Assembly: GCA_963821505.1 (NCBI GenBank)
Contig: CAWGEH010000037.1
Location: 14,238-78,237, forward strand
Source: VAZQ01 sp963821505
GTDB taxonomy: Bacteria; Pseudomonadota; Alphaproteobacteria; Rhizobiales; Xanthobacteraceae
DNA length: 64,000 bases
Direction: 5' to 3'
A program made the translations under genes and the position numbers. The notes beneath the pieces are model-generated. The model ran no database searches. It saw only the letters and a list, made by a program, of their open reading frames with translations, and was not told the DNA's origin. Positions 1-7,010 of this stretch are shown here, in pieces (position 1 is the stretch's first letter; every line of letters begins with the position of its first letter).

Positions 1-1010
1 ACCGAATAGGGACCGATGCCGGTGAGGTCGTCGATCTCCCAGGCGGTGATGGTGCCGTCGGTCTTGACGCCGATCTTCGCCTTCACGCGGTGGTCCCGGG
101 CATGGATGTCGGTGACGAAGCTCTCGATGCGATCGGCGACGAACTTGACCGGGCGCTTGAGCAGTTTCGAGAGTGCCACCGTCGCCATCTCATCGGCATA
201 GGTGTGGACCTTGATGCCGAACGAGCCGCCTACGTCCTTGGTCACCACGCGCACCTGATGCTCCTCGAGCCCGAGATGCTTGGCGAACAGGTTTTGCATC
301 ATGTGCGGCGCCTGCGTGCCCTGATAGACGGTGAGCCGATCGTCGCCCGGATTCCAATCCGCGACGATGGCGCGCGGCTCGTTGGTGACGCCGGTGTGGC
401 GGCCGAACACGAAGGTGGTCTCGACGGTGGCGTCGGCGTTACTGAAGCCCTGGTCGGGATCGCCGGCGACGAGCACGCGCTCGAAGGTGAGATTGTCGCC
501 GAGCTCGGGATGGATCACCGGCGTGCCGGCATCGAGCGCGGTTTCAGGGTCGGTGACCGCCGGCAGCTCGTCGTAGCCGACCTCGACCAACTCGCACGCG
601 TCCTCGGCTTCGGCGCGGGTGCGCGCCGCCACCGCGCAGACCGCTTCGCCCTGCCAGCAGGCGCGCTCGACCGCGATTGCGTGCTGCGGCGCCGATTTGA
701 TGCCCTTGAGGTGGGTGAGAACACCGACCCATGGCGTGATCACTTTCGCCAGTTCCGCGCCGGTGACCACCGCGATGACGCCGGGCGACATCTTCGCGGC
801 CGCGGTCGCGATGGCCCCGATGCGCGCATGGGCATGGGGCGAGCGCACGAAGGCGACATGCGCCATGCGCGGCAGCGTCACGTCGCTGACGAACTGAGCG
901 CGGCCTCGCGTCAATCGCGCGAGATTGGGCCGCGGCACCGAGCGGCCGATATAGGAGTTGGGCCGGTCGAGGGCCGAGAGGATCGGAGGCGAGTCGTCGG
1001 TGATCTTCAT
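1..1010 (-). CDS. Molybdenum hydroxylase large subunit (CoxL/xanthine dehydrogenase type), 3' part cut by window edge
   Basis: About 336 N-terminal residues of the molybdopterin-binding subunit of an aldehyde oxidase/xanthine dehydrogenase/CO dehydrogenase-type enzyme; the frame stays open to the window edge. It starts MKITDDSPP at an ATG that shares one base with the TGA of the [2Fe-2S] subunit gene. Family signatures seen are YIGRSVPRPN near the start, FVRSPHAHARI, and GGSFGIK near the edge. It would form a heterotrimer with the two following genes and oxidise an aldehyde, heterocycle or CO. The active-site loop that separates CO dehydrogenase from other members lies outside the window, so the substrate is unknown. 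Gene order on this strand is M-S-L (FAD, Fe-S, Mo). Confidence 0.88.
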   Translation of the reverse strand, partial: MKITDDSPPILSALDRPNSYIGRSVPRPNLARLTRGRAQFVSDVTLPRMAHVAFVRSPHAHARIGAIATAAAKMSPGVIAVVTGAELAKVITPWVGVLTHLKGIKSAPQHAIAVERACWQGEAVCAVAARTRAEAEDACELVEVGYDELPAVTDPETALDAGTPVIHPELGDNLTFERVLVAGDPDQGFSNADATVETTFVFGRHTGVTNEPRAIVADWNPGDDRLTVYQGTQAPHMMQNLFAKHLGLEEHQVRVVTKDVGGSFGIKVHTYADEMATVALSKLLKRPVKFVADRIESFVTDIHARDHRVKAKIGVKTDGTITAWEIDDLTGIGPYS

Positions 1011-1501
1011 CACGTCCCCCGGGAAGAATGGCGCGCCTGCGCGACGGCTTCGACCGCATCGATGATCGCCTGATAGCCGGTGCAGCGGCAGTAGTTGCCG
1101 GAGAGATGCATGCGTATTTGTTCGCGGCTCGGAACGCCGCCGGCGGCCAGCAATTCCTGCGCCGTGAGCAGCATGCCAGGCGTGCAAAATCCGCACTGGA
1201 GCGCATTGCGGGCGATGAACGCCTCCTGCAAATCGGTGATCTCGTCGGTATCGGCCACGCCCTCGATGGTCTCGACGTGCGCACCATCGCATTGCACGGC
1301 GAGCATCAGGCAGCCGCGCACCACCGCTCCGTCGACACGCACGCTGCAGGCGCCGCATACGCCGTGCTCGCAGCCGACATGGCTGCCGGTCAGTCCAACA
1401 TCCTCGCGCAGGAAGTCCACCAGCGTCTTGCGCGCATCGACCGTTGCCGGGGTCTCCTCGCCGTTCACGGTGACGACGATGTCGTGGAAGCGTGCATTCA
1501 T
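1010..1501 (-). CDS. [2Fe-2S] subunit of molybdenum hydroxylase (CoxS-like)
   Basis: A 163-residue protein of normal length for CoxS. It carries the plant-ferredoxin-type cluster motif CEHGVCGACSV and the second cluster motifs CGFCTPGM and CRCTGY, eight cysteines for two [2Fe-2S] centres. It passes electrons from the Mo centre to FAD. The start MNARFHD was chosen because its ATG overlaps the end of the FAD-subunit gene by four bases, a usual coupling in cox/xdh operons. The TGA overlaps the ATG of the large subunit by one base, so the three genes form one tightly coupled unit. Confidence 0.93.
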   Translation of the reverse strand: MNARFHDIVVTVNGEETPATVDARKTLVDFLREDVGLTGSHVGCEHGVCGACSVRVDGAVVRGCLMLAVQCDGAHVETIEGVADTDEITDLQEAFIARNALQCGFCTPGMLLTAQELLAAGGVPSREQIRMHLSGNYCRCTGYQAIIDAVEAVAQARHSSRGT

Positions 1502-2340
1502 GACGGCTTGCCGAGTTGGCGGGCCACGCGCCGGAGCAGCACGCCGGCGAGATGGATCTTCACCGTGCCCGACGCCTGCACGTCGTCCGAGGGATTCAGA
1601 TCCTGCGCGAGCGCGCGCACTGCCGCCTCGACTTCGCCTGCCGCCAAGGCCTGCTCGGCATGGCGCGCGCGTACCGGGGTCGGGCCGACGCCGAAATAGG
1701 CCAGGCGAACCTCGCTGAGCCTCGCGCCGTCGGCGCGGGCGCAGGCGGCAAGCCCCACCATCGCGTAGTCGCCGTGGCGGCGCGCAAATTCGGCGAAGCC
1801 GACGCGGGTATCTGCGCTCGCGGCCGGAACCCGGATGGCGGTGAGCACGTCGCGCGACGTGAGCGCGGTTTCGAACAGGCCCTTGAAGAAATCGTCGACC
1901 TTGACCGTGTGTCGCCCCTGCGGGCCGGCGATGTCGAGCTCGCCCCCGAGCGCGAGCAGGCACGCCGGCAGCTCCGCGGCCGGATCGGCGAACGCGAGCG
2001 AGCCGCCGATGGTGCCGCGGTTGCGGATCGCGGGATGGCCGATATGCGGGAGCGCCAAAGCAAGGAGCGGCGCCCGCCGCGCGAGTTCGCCCGAGCGCTC
2101 CGCTTGTGCGTGGCGCACCAGCGCGCCGAGCTCGACATGTCCGTTTTTCGACGCGATCCCGTCAAGCCCGGCCACGCCGTTGAGGTCGATGAGCAAGGCG
2201 GGATGGCTCAGCCGCATATTGAGCGTGGCGATCAGGCTCTGGCCGCCGGCGAGGAGCCGCGCATCGTCATTCGCCAGCAATTCGATCGCGTGCGCGACCG
2301 AGCGAGCCTTGGCATAGGCAAACGGTGCCGGCTTCATCAT
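1498..2340 (-). CDS. FAD-binding subunit of molybdenum hydroxylase (CoxM-like)
   Basis: A 280-residue protein of the CoxM/FAD-binding type 5 family. Typical motifs are the N-terminal MMKPAPFAYAKA, the FAD pyrophosphate loop LLAGGQSLIATLNMRL, and IRNRGTIGGSLAFADPAAELPA, followed by the CO dehydrogenase flavoprotein C-terminal domain. It accepts electrons from the Fe-S subunit and is first in the three-gene operon. GGAGG directly precedes a double ATG; the first is annotated, and the second, three bases on, gives a slightly more normal spacing. Confidence 0.92.
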   Translation of the reverse strand: MMKPAPFAYAKARSVAHAIELLANDDARLLAGGQSLIATLNMRLSHPALLIDLNGVAGLDGIASKNGHVELGALVRHAQAERSGELARRAPLLALALPHIGHPAIRNRGTIGGSLAFADPAAELPACLLALGGELDIAGPQGRHTVKVDDFFKGLFETALTSRDVLTAIRVPAASADTRVGFAEFARRHGDYAMVGLAACARADGARLSEVRLAYFGVGPTPVRARHAEQALAAGEVEAAVRALAQDLNPSDDVQASGTVKIHLAGVLLRRVARQLGKPS

Positions 2341-2386
2341 CCTCCCCGCGGCGCTTTTGCTTATTGTCGCCGCTGCGGGCGGGCCG

Positions 2387-3460
2387 TCAATCCTTGCCGT
2401 TCGCCGTTCGGTTGGTGAAGCGGGCGTTGCCGAGGCCGGTGCCGATCGTGAGCACGCCCCAGTGGGGCACGTCGCTCATGAACGGCGCCTCGCTGAGACC
2501 TTGCACCACCGCGTCGTTGTGCAGGAGGATGAGCGTCTCGTGCTTGCCGATCGCAGGGATCGCTTCGTGCAGGCAGAGCGGCAGATTGAAGCGGCTGCTC
2601 TCCCAGTTGCCCGGCAGATTTTGCGCGCCGCGGTCTATGGTGCCATCTGCCTCGATGATGCCGGGGCAGCCGATGCCGATGAACGGCGCGAGGCGCAGCC
2701 CCTCCTTGCCGGCGCGCGTGATCAAGCCGTTGAGCATGGCGATCAGCTCCTTGACCGCATCTTCGCGTTTGACTCGCTTTTCGTCGCCGTGCCTCCAGAG
2801 CTCGAATTTCCACACGAAGGCCTTGGAAAGATCGGGGGCCTTTTTCAGGTTGAGCGCGACCACGCCGGCGCGGAGATTGGTGCCGCCGATGTCGACCGCC
2901 AGGATCGCATCGTGCGCCTCGAACATCCAGCGCGGGACGAGATGCGCGGCGCCGATCAGCCCGGCCTCGTCGGGATCGTGGCGGATCGGCACGAGGTCGA
3001 TCGCGACCTTGTCGGCCTTGAGAATCACGGCCGTGCGGCCGACGGCAACCTCGCCAACTCGGCTGGCACGGAAGCCTCCGCCCACAACGATCCGCTCGGT
3101 ATCGCGCCACGCCTTGAGCTTGAGATAGCGCCGGATGATGACCGCAAGCTCCTGGGCGAAATCCTCGATCGCCCCTTGCACGATGCCGGCCGCCTCCGGA
3201 TCGCCCTCGCTCAGCAGCGAGTCGAGCTTCTTCTTGCTGATGTCTTCGGTCGCCTCGTCGCCGAAGGGATCGTTACCCGTCTTGCGCAGGGCCTTGCGCC
3301 AATTGTCCATGATAGCGCGGAAGGCGCCCTTGCTGGCGCGATCGCCAATGAAGCCTTCGTCGTCCTTCAACTCGACATTGTAGCTGTCGACGTCGACGGA
3401 GGGGAGCCGTGCGGCGCCGTGTGCCGCGACGGTCGGCAAGGTCGTGGTCTGATCGGACAT
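2387..3460 (-). CDS. ROK-family sugar kinase-like protein with long N-terminal extension
   Basis: 357 residues. The ROK/actin-like ATPase core starts near residue 180 with AILAVDIGGTNLRAGVV (phosphate-1 loop) and includes FIGIGCPGIIEADGTID and GVLTIGTGLGNARFTN. About 170 residues before it are unlike ordinary glucokinases; they hold a charged segment (DPFGDEATEDISKKKLDSL) and a stretch around VVGGGFRASRVGEVAVGRT that could be a second, degenerate ATPase-like lobe. The start MSDQTTT was chosen because upstream in-frame codons have no family character. Substrate is unknown; hexose is the family default. It lies 46 bp downstream of coxM on the same strand. Confidence 0.78.
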   Translation of the reverse strand: MSDQTTTLPTVAAHGAARLPSVDVDSYNVELKDDEGFIGDRASKGAFRAIMDNWRKALRKTGNDPFGDEATEDISKKKLDSLLSEGDPEAAGIVQGAIEDFAQELAVIIRRYLKLKAWRDTERIVVGGGFRASRVGEVAVGRTAVILKADKVAIDLVPIRHDPDEAGLIGAAHLVPRWMFEAHDAILAVDIGGTNLRAGVVALNLKKAPDLSKAFVWKFELWRHGDEKRVKREDAVKELIAMLNGLITRAGKEGLRLAPFIGIGCPGIIEADGTIDRGAQNLPGNWESSRFNLPLCLHEAIPAIGKHETLILLHNDAVVQGLSEAPFMSDVPHWGVLTIGTGLGNARFTNRTANGKD

Positions 3461-3512
3461 GGAACCCTTTCCCGTGACAAGCCCATGACAACCACGAAGG
3501 CGGCGCAAAGTT

Positions 3513-4445
3513 TCATGGTGCCGGTCGGCCGGAGGAGCCGGGTGCAGCGATCTGACGCACGATGTCGATGGCCCGGCGCATCAGCGTCATCGAGGCTTCA
3601 AGGGTGCGGAAGCCGGCATGGGAGCTGAGCGTCACGTTCTCCAGCCGGGCCAACGGATCGTCCGGCCCGAGCGGCTCGACCTGAAAAACGTCGAGGCCGG
3701 CGTGCCGGATGCGGCCGCTCCTGAGGGCCTCAACCAGGGCGCCTTCCTCCACCAGCGCGCCTCGTGCGGTGTTGACGAGGATCGCGCCCGGCTTGGCGCG
3801 CGCAAGGCGCTTGGCGTCGATGAGGCCGCGCGTCTCGTCATTGAGCGCAAGATGCAGCGAGATCACGTCGGCGCGCCCCAGCAGGTCGTCGAGCTCGACC
3901 ATCGGCACCCCTGCATCGGGGCGCGGGGAGCGATTCCAGGCGATCACCTCCATGCCGATGCCGCGCGCGATCCGCGCCACCTCACGGCCAATCCCGCCGA
4001 GCCCGATCAGGCCGAGCGTCTTGCCCTTCAGCTGCGCGCCCTCGAGCGGCTCCCACACACCCGCCCGCACCGCACGGTCCATGCGGGCGAGATCGCGGCA
4101 GCAGGCGAACATCAGCGCAATGGTGTGCTCGGCGACCGCGGTGTCGCCGTAGCCGGCGATCGTGTGCACCTTGATGCCGAGTTCGCCCAGGGCGGCAACG
4201 TCCATATAGCTCGATGCGCCGGTGCCGAGGAAAACGATATGCTTGAGCCCGCGGCATCGGGCCATGATTTCGGACGGCATGTAGGAATGGTCGTCGAGGC
4301 AGATGTCGTAGCCGGCGAGGTGTCGCGGCAGATCGGCGGATTGAAACGGATCGGTGTTGACCGCGATCGGCGGGTCGTCGGGCCGCCGGACGCGGGCAAA
4401 CACCGGCGCAAGCTGTTTGTTGCAGTCGACGAAGATCGCTTTCAT
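3513..4445 (-). CDS. D-isomer-specific 2-hydroxyacid dehydrogenase
   Basis: 310 residues with the family's substrate and NAD domains. The Rossmann motif is GLIGLGGIGREVARIA, the catalytic Arg region NTARGALVEEGALV, the Glu region GLDVFQVEPLGPDDPL, and the catalytic His in SSHAGFRT. It reduces 2-keto acids or oxidises 2-hydroxy acids with NAD(P); the substrate cannot be told. An upstream in-frame ATG exists 57 bp away, but MKAIFVDCNKQ aligns with usual N-termini and was taken. It is transcribed divergently from the SDR gene across a gap of only 68 bp, which must hold both promoters. Confidence 0.85.
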   Translation of the reverse strand: MKAIFVDCNKQLAPVFARVRRPDDPPIAVNTDPFQSADLPRHLAGYDICLDDHSYMPSEIMARCRGLKHIVFLGTGASSYMDVAALGELGIKVHTIAGYGDTAVAEHTIALMFACCRDLARMDRAVRAGVWEPLEGAQLKGKTLGLIGLGGIGREVARIARGIGMEVIAWNRSPRPDAGVPMVELDDLLGRADVISLHLALNDETRGLIDAKRLARAKPGAILVNTARGALVEEGALVEALRSGRIRHAGLDVFQVEPLGPDDPLARLENVTLSSHAGFRTLEASMTLMRRAIDIVRQIAAPGSSGRPAP

Positions 4446-4513
4446 GGCCGCCTGTTCCCTGGTCGATCGCCGGGATAGTAATACTGCGTGAACGGGTAAC
4501 ATGGAGGGTGGAA

Positions 4514-5299
4514 ATGCCGGGCGAGTTCAAGGGCAAGATTGTCGTCATTTCGGGGGGCAGCCGCGGTATCGGCCGCGGCATCGCGCTCGCATTCGCGCGC
4601 GAGGGCGCGCAAACCGTGCTGGCCTCGTCATCCGAGCAGAATCTCGCGGGAGCAGCCAAGGTGATCGCGGGGGAAGGACCGCAGCCGCTCACCGTCGCCG
4701 GCGATCTGCGCACGCTGGAGGCCTGCGAGCAATTGTTCAAGCGCGTCAACGAACGCTTCCGGCGCTGCGACGTGCTGGTCAACAATGCGGGCGCGACGCG
4801 CGCCGGCGCCTTCCTCGAGTTGCCCGATGCGGCCTGGCTCGACGGCTACGCGCTGAAATTCTTCGGCTGCGTGCGGCTCACGCGGCTGTTCTGGCCGCTG
4901 TTGCGCGCCTCGCAAGGCAGCGTGGTCAACATCGTCGGCGGTGCAGCGCGCACCCCCGATGCCGAATTCCTGATCGGCGGCTCGGTCAACGCCGCCGTGG
5001 CCAACTTCTCCAAGGGCCTGTCGAAGCTGGGCAATCGCGATAACGTCAACGTGAACGTCGTTCATCCCGGCAACACCGACACCGAGCGGCAGGAGCAGCT
5101 GCGCCAGCAGCGCGCGGCGGCGTCGGGCAGGAGCGTCGAAGAGCTGCGCGCCGAGGCGCTCGCCAAGAGCACCATGCGCCGTTTCGGCACGCCCGAAGAC
5201 GTCGCAGCGCTCACGCTGTTCCTGTGCTCGGACCGTGCGCGGCACATCCAGGGCACGGCGATCGCGGTCGACGGCGGCGCGACGCCGGGCCATTATTGA
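4514..5299 (+). CDS. Short-chain dehydrogenase/reductase lacking the usual Tyr-Lys catalytic pair
   Basis: 261 residues of SDR fold. The dinucleotide motif is VVISGGSRGIGRGIALA, followed by LVNNAGATRAGAF and a C-terminal SDRARHIQGTAIAVDGG typical of classical SDRs. Where YxASK is expected, the sequence reads FLIGGSVNAAVANFSK, so neither Tyr nor Lys is at its normal place. Such atypical SDRs exist and may use another mechanism or have no redox activity. GGAGG lies seven bases before the ATG chosen; a GTG six bases upstream is less likely. Confidence 0.82.
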   Translation: MPGEFKGKIVVISGGSRGIGRGIALAFAREGAQTVLASSSEQNLAGAAKVIAGEGPQPLTVAGDLRTLEACEQLFKRVNERFRRCDVLVNNAGATRAGAFLELPDAAWLDGYALKFFGCVRLTRLFWPLLRASQGSVVNIVGGAARTPDAEFLIGGSVNAAVANFSKGLSKLGNRDNVNVNVVHPGNTDTERQEQLRQQRAAASGRSVEELRAEALAKSTMRRFGTPEDVAALTLFLCSDRARHIQGTAIAVDGGATPGHY

Positions 5300-5458
5300 T
5301 CATTTCACATTTCCGAATGATGACGCCGAGGAGCTTGCGCGCGCCCGCGGAGGCTGGTCTCATGCGGAAATAACGGCGGCCGGCAGGAATAAAAGCGGCC
5401 GCGGAGGGTTCTTCGTTCGCCGGCATGTCTCCGGCGACGAGATTTCGGGAGGACGACG

Positions 5459-6079
5459 ATGAACCAGATGACACGACGGGTGTTCGGGGTGGCCGGTTTT
5501 GCCCTGCTGCTTGCCACATCCGCGAGCTTTGCCCAGCAGCCGCCGGTTCGCGTGCGCGGCACCGTCGAAGCCGTCGATGGGCCGATGCTCACGGTCAAAT
5601 CGCGCGACGGCAAGACGACCTACAAGGTCAAGCTGACCGACAATGCCGCGGTGCGCGGCATCGTCAAGGCGCCGCTCACCGACATCAAGGACAACTCGTT
5701 TATCGGCGTCACCGGCATGCCGCAGTCCGACGGCACCCAGAAGGCGGTCGAAATTCATATCTTCCCGGAGCCGATGCGCGGCACCGGCGAGGGACATAGG
5801 CCATGGGATCTGATGCCGAACAGCACCATGACCAACGCCACGGTATCGCAGATGGTGAAGGGCGTGCAGGGCAACGAGATCACCCTGAAGTATAAGGAGG
5901 GTGAAAAGAAAATAGTCGTCACCCCCGAGACGGTGATCGTCACCTACGTTCCCGGCGACAAGAGCGAACTCAAGCCGGGCGCCAAGATCTTCATCGCCGC
6001 CGCAGCCAAGAAGGACGACGGCACGCTCGAGGCGGCCGCGGTTTCGGTCGGCCGCGACGGCCTTACGCCGCCGATGTGA
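5459..6079 (+). CDS. Exported protein of unknown function, tandem paralogue 1
   Basis: 206 residues with a signal peptide (MTRRVFGVAGFALLLATSASFAQ), probable cleavage after AQ. The mature part is two repeats of a small beta-rich module: VRVRGTVEAVDGPMLTVKSRDG near its start and MVKGVQGNEITLKYKEGEKKI later resemble OB-like or DUF5666-like modules. It shares the framework (AVEIHIFPEPMRGTGEGHRPW) with the next gene, so the pair arose by duplication. Likely periplasmic. No catalytic motif is visible. Function is not known; annotation of such proteins as metal transporter permease parts is not supported, since no membrane segments follow the signal. Confidence 0.72.
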   Translation: MNQMTRRVFGVAGFALLLATSASFAQQPPVRVRGTVEAVDGPMLTVKSRDGKTTYKVKLTDNAAVRGIVKAPLTDIKDNSFIGVTGMPQSDGTQKAVEIHIFPEPMRGTGEGHRPWDLMPNSTMTNATVSQMVKGVQGNEITLKYKEGEKKIVVTPETVIVTYVPGDKSELKPGAKIFIAAAAKKDDGTLEAAAVSVGRDGLTPPM

Positions 6080-6188
6080 TCAACCGTAGCCGGTGTCGCC
6101 TGGGCTGCGCGGCACACGCGAGCTCGGAACATCGGGGCTATGGGGGGCCGGCCAAGCCGGAGCCGGTGCGCCGCAAGAACGCGGCGCA

Positions 6189-6212
6189 CGTGCCGTCTTG
6201 CCTGACGGCACG
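6189..6212. terminator. Perfect 9-bp hairpin between the tandem exported genes
   Basis: CGTGCCGTC and GACGGCACG pair around a TTGCCT loop about 110 bp behind the first exported gene. No T-tract follows, so it may be a processing or attenuation hairpin rather than a Rho-independent terminator. Confidence 0.35.
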
Positions 6213-6214
6213 CA

Positions 6215-6261
6215 GCCATTTCGGAGGCAAGCCATTTCGGCGGCAAGCCATTGCGGAGGAA
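6215..6261 (+). repeat. Three tandem copies of a 16-bp unit ending in the Shine-Dalgarno sequence
   Basis: GCCATTTCGGAGGCAA, GCCATTTCGGCGGCAA and GCCATTGCGGAGGAA follow head to tail. The third copy contains the GGAGG that serves the next gene, so repeat expansion or contraction changes the number of SD-like sites before its ATG. Confidence 0.75.
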
Positions 6262-6265
6262 TGAC

Positions 6266-6880
6266 ATGGGCGGAATGACACGACGCATGCTGGCGGGCGC
6301 GACGGTGGTCGCGGCGCTTGCGAGCTCATCGGCTTTCGCGCAGCAGCCGCAGACCCAACGCGTGCGCGGCACGATCGAGAAGATCGATGGCAATGCGCTT
6401 TCGGTGAAGTCGGGTGATGGCGGCACGCTCACGGTCATGCTGACGGGCAACGTGCAGGTCGTCGGCGTGGTGAAGGCAACGCTGGCCGACGTCAAGGCGG
6501 GCTCCTACATCGGCAGCGGCGCGATGCCGCAAGCCGACGGCAGCCAGAAGGCGGTGGAGGTCCACATTTTCGCCGAGACCCAGCGCGGCACCGGCGAAGG
6601 CCACCGTCCGTGGGCCGGCGCGCCGAACGGTACCATGACCAACGGAACCGCCGGCTCGGCGGTCACGGGTGTGGACGGGTCAGTGATTACCGTGAAGTAC
6701 AAGGACGGTGAGAAGAAACTCATCGTGCCGCCGGGCACTCCGATCGTGCGTTACGAGCCGGGGGAGAAGAGCGAGCTCAAGCCTGGCGCCCACATCAGCA
6801 TCGTCAACGCGGTGAAGAAGCCGGACGGAACGTTCGAGGCCGCGCGCGTCAATGTCGGCCGCGATGGCGTCGTGCCGTAA
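6266..6880 (+). CDS. Exported protein of unknown function, tandem paralogue 2
   Basis: 204 residues, clearly homologous over its whole length to the protein just upstream (same order of TVEAVDG/TIEKIDG, GTGEGHRPW, KYKEGEKK/KYKDGEKK and the C-terminal VGRDG). The signal peptide is MTRRMLAGATVVAALASSSAFAQ. The ATG at 6266 was chosen because GCGGAGGA ends five bases before it. A periplasmic location is inferred; no known activity. Confidence 0.72.
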   Translation: MGGMTRRMLAGATVVAALASSSAFAQQPQTQRVRGTIEKIDGNALSVKSGDGGTLTVMLTGNVQVVGVVKATLADVKAGSYIGSGAMPQADGSQKAVEVHIFAETQRGTGEGHRPWAGAPNGTMTNGTAGSAVTGVDGSVITVKYKDGEKKLIVPPGTPIVRYEPGEKSELKPGAHISIVNAVKKPDGTFEAARVNVGRDGVVP

Positions 6881-6900
6881 ATCGCAAGCTTTGGCGACGA

Positions 6901-6993
6901 GAGCGGTTTACGTTCCAGTTGGAATCGGAAACCGCTCCGGAATCCTTGCGTAGAGCGTTTTCCGGCAAAGTGGGAACCGGTTCACCGCGGAAA
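6901..6993. repeat. Degenerate palindromic repeat element
   Basis: GAGCGGTTT (6901-6909) pairs with AAACCGCTC (6929-6937). This is followed by TAGAGCGTTTTCCGGCAAAG and GGGAACCGGTT, which match part of the about 100-bp repeat found intact near 17.0, 57.1 and 59.5 kb. It separates the exported genes from the 3' end of dnaE2. Confidence 0.6.
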
Positions 6994-7010
6994 CCGCGGC
7001 AAACGTAGCG

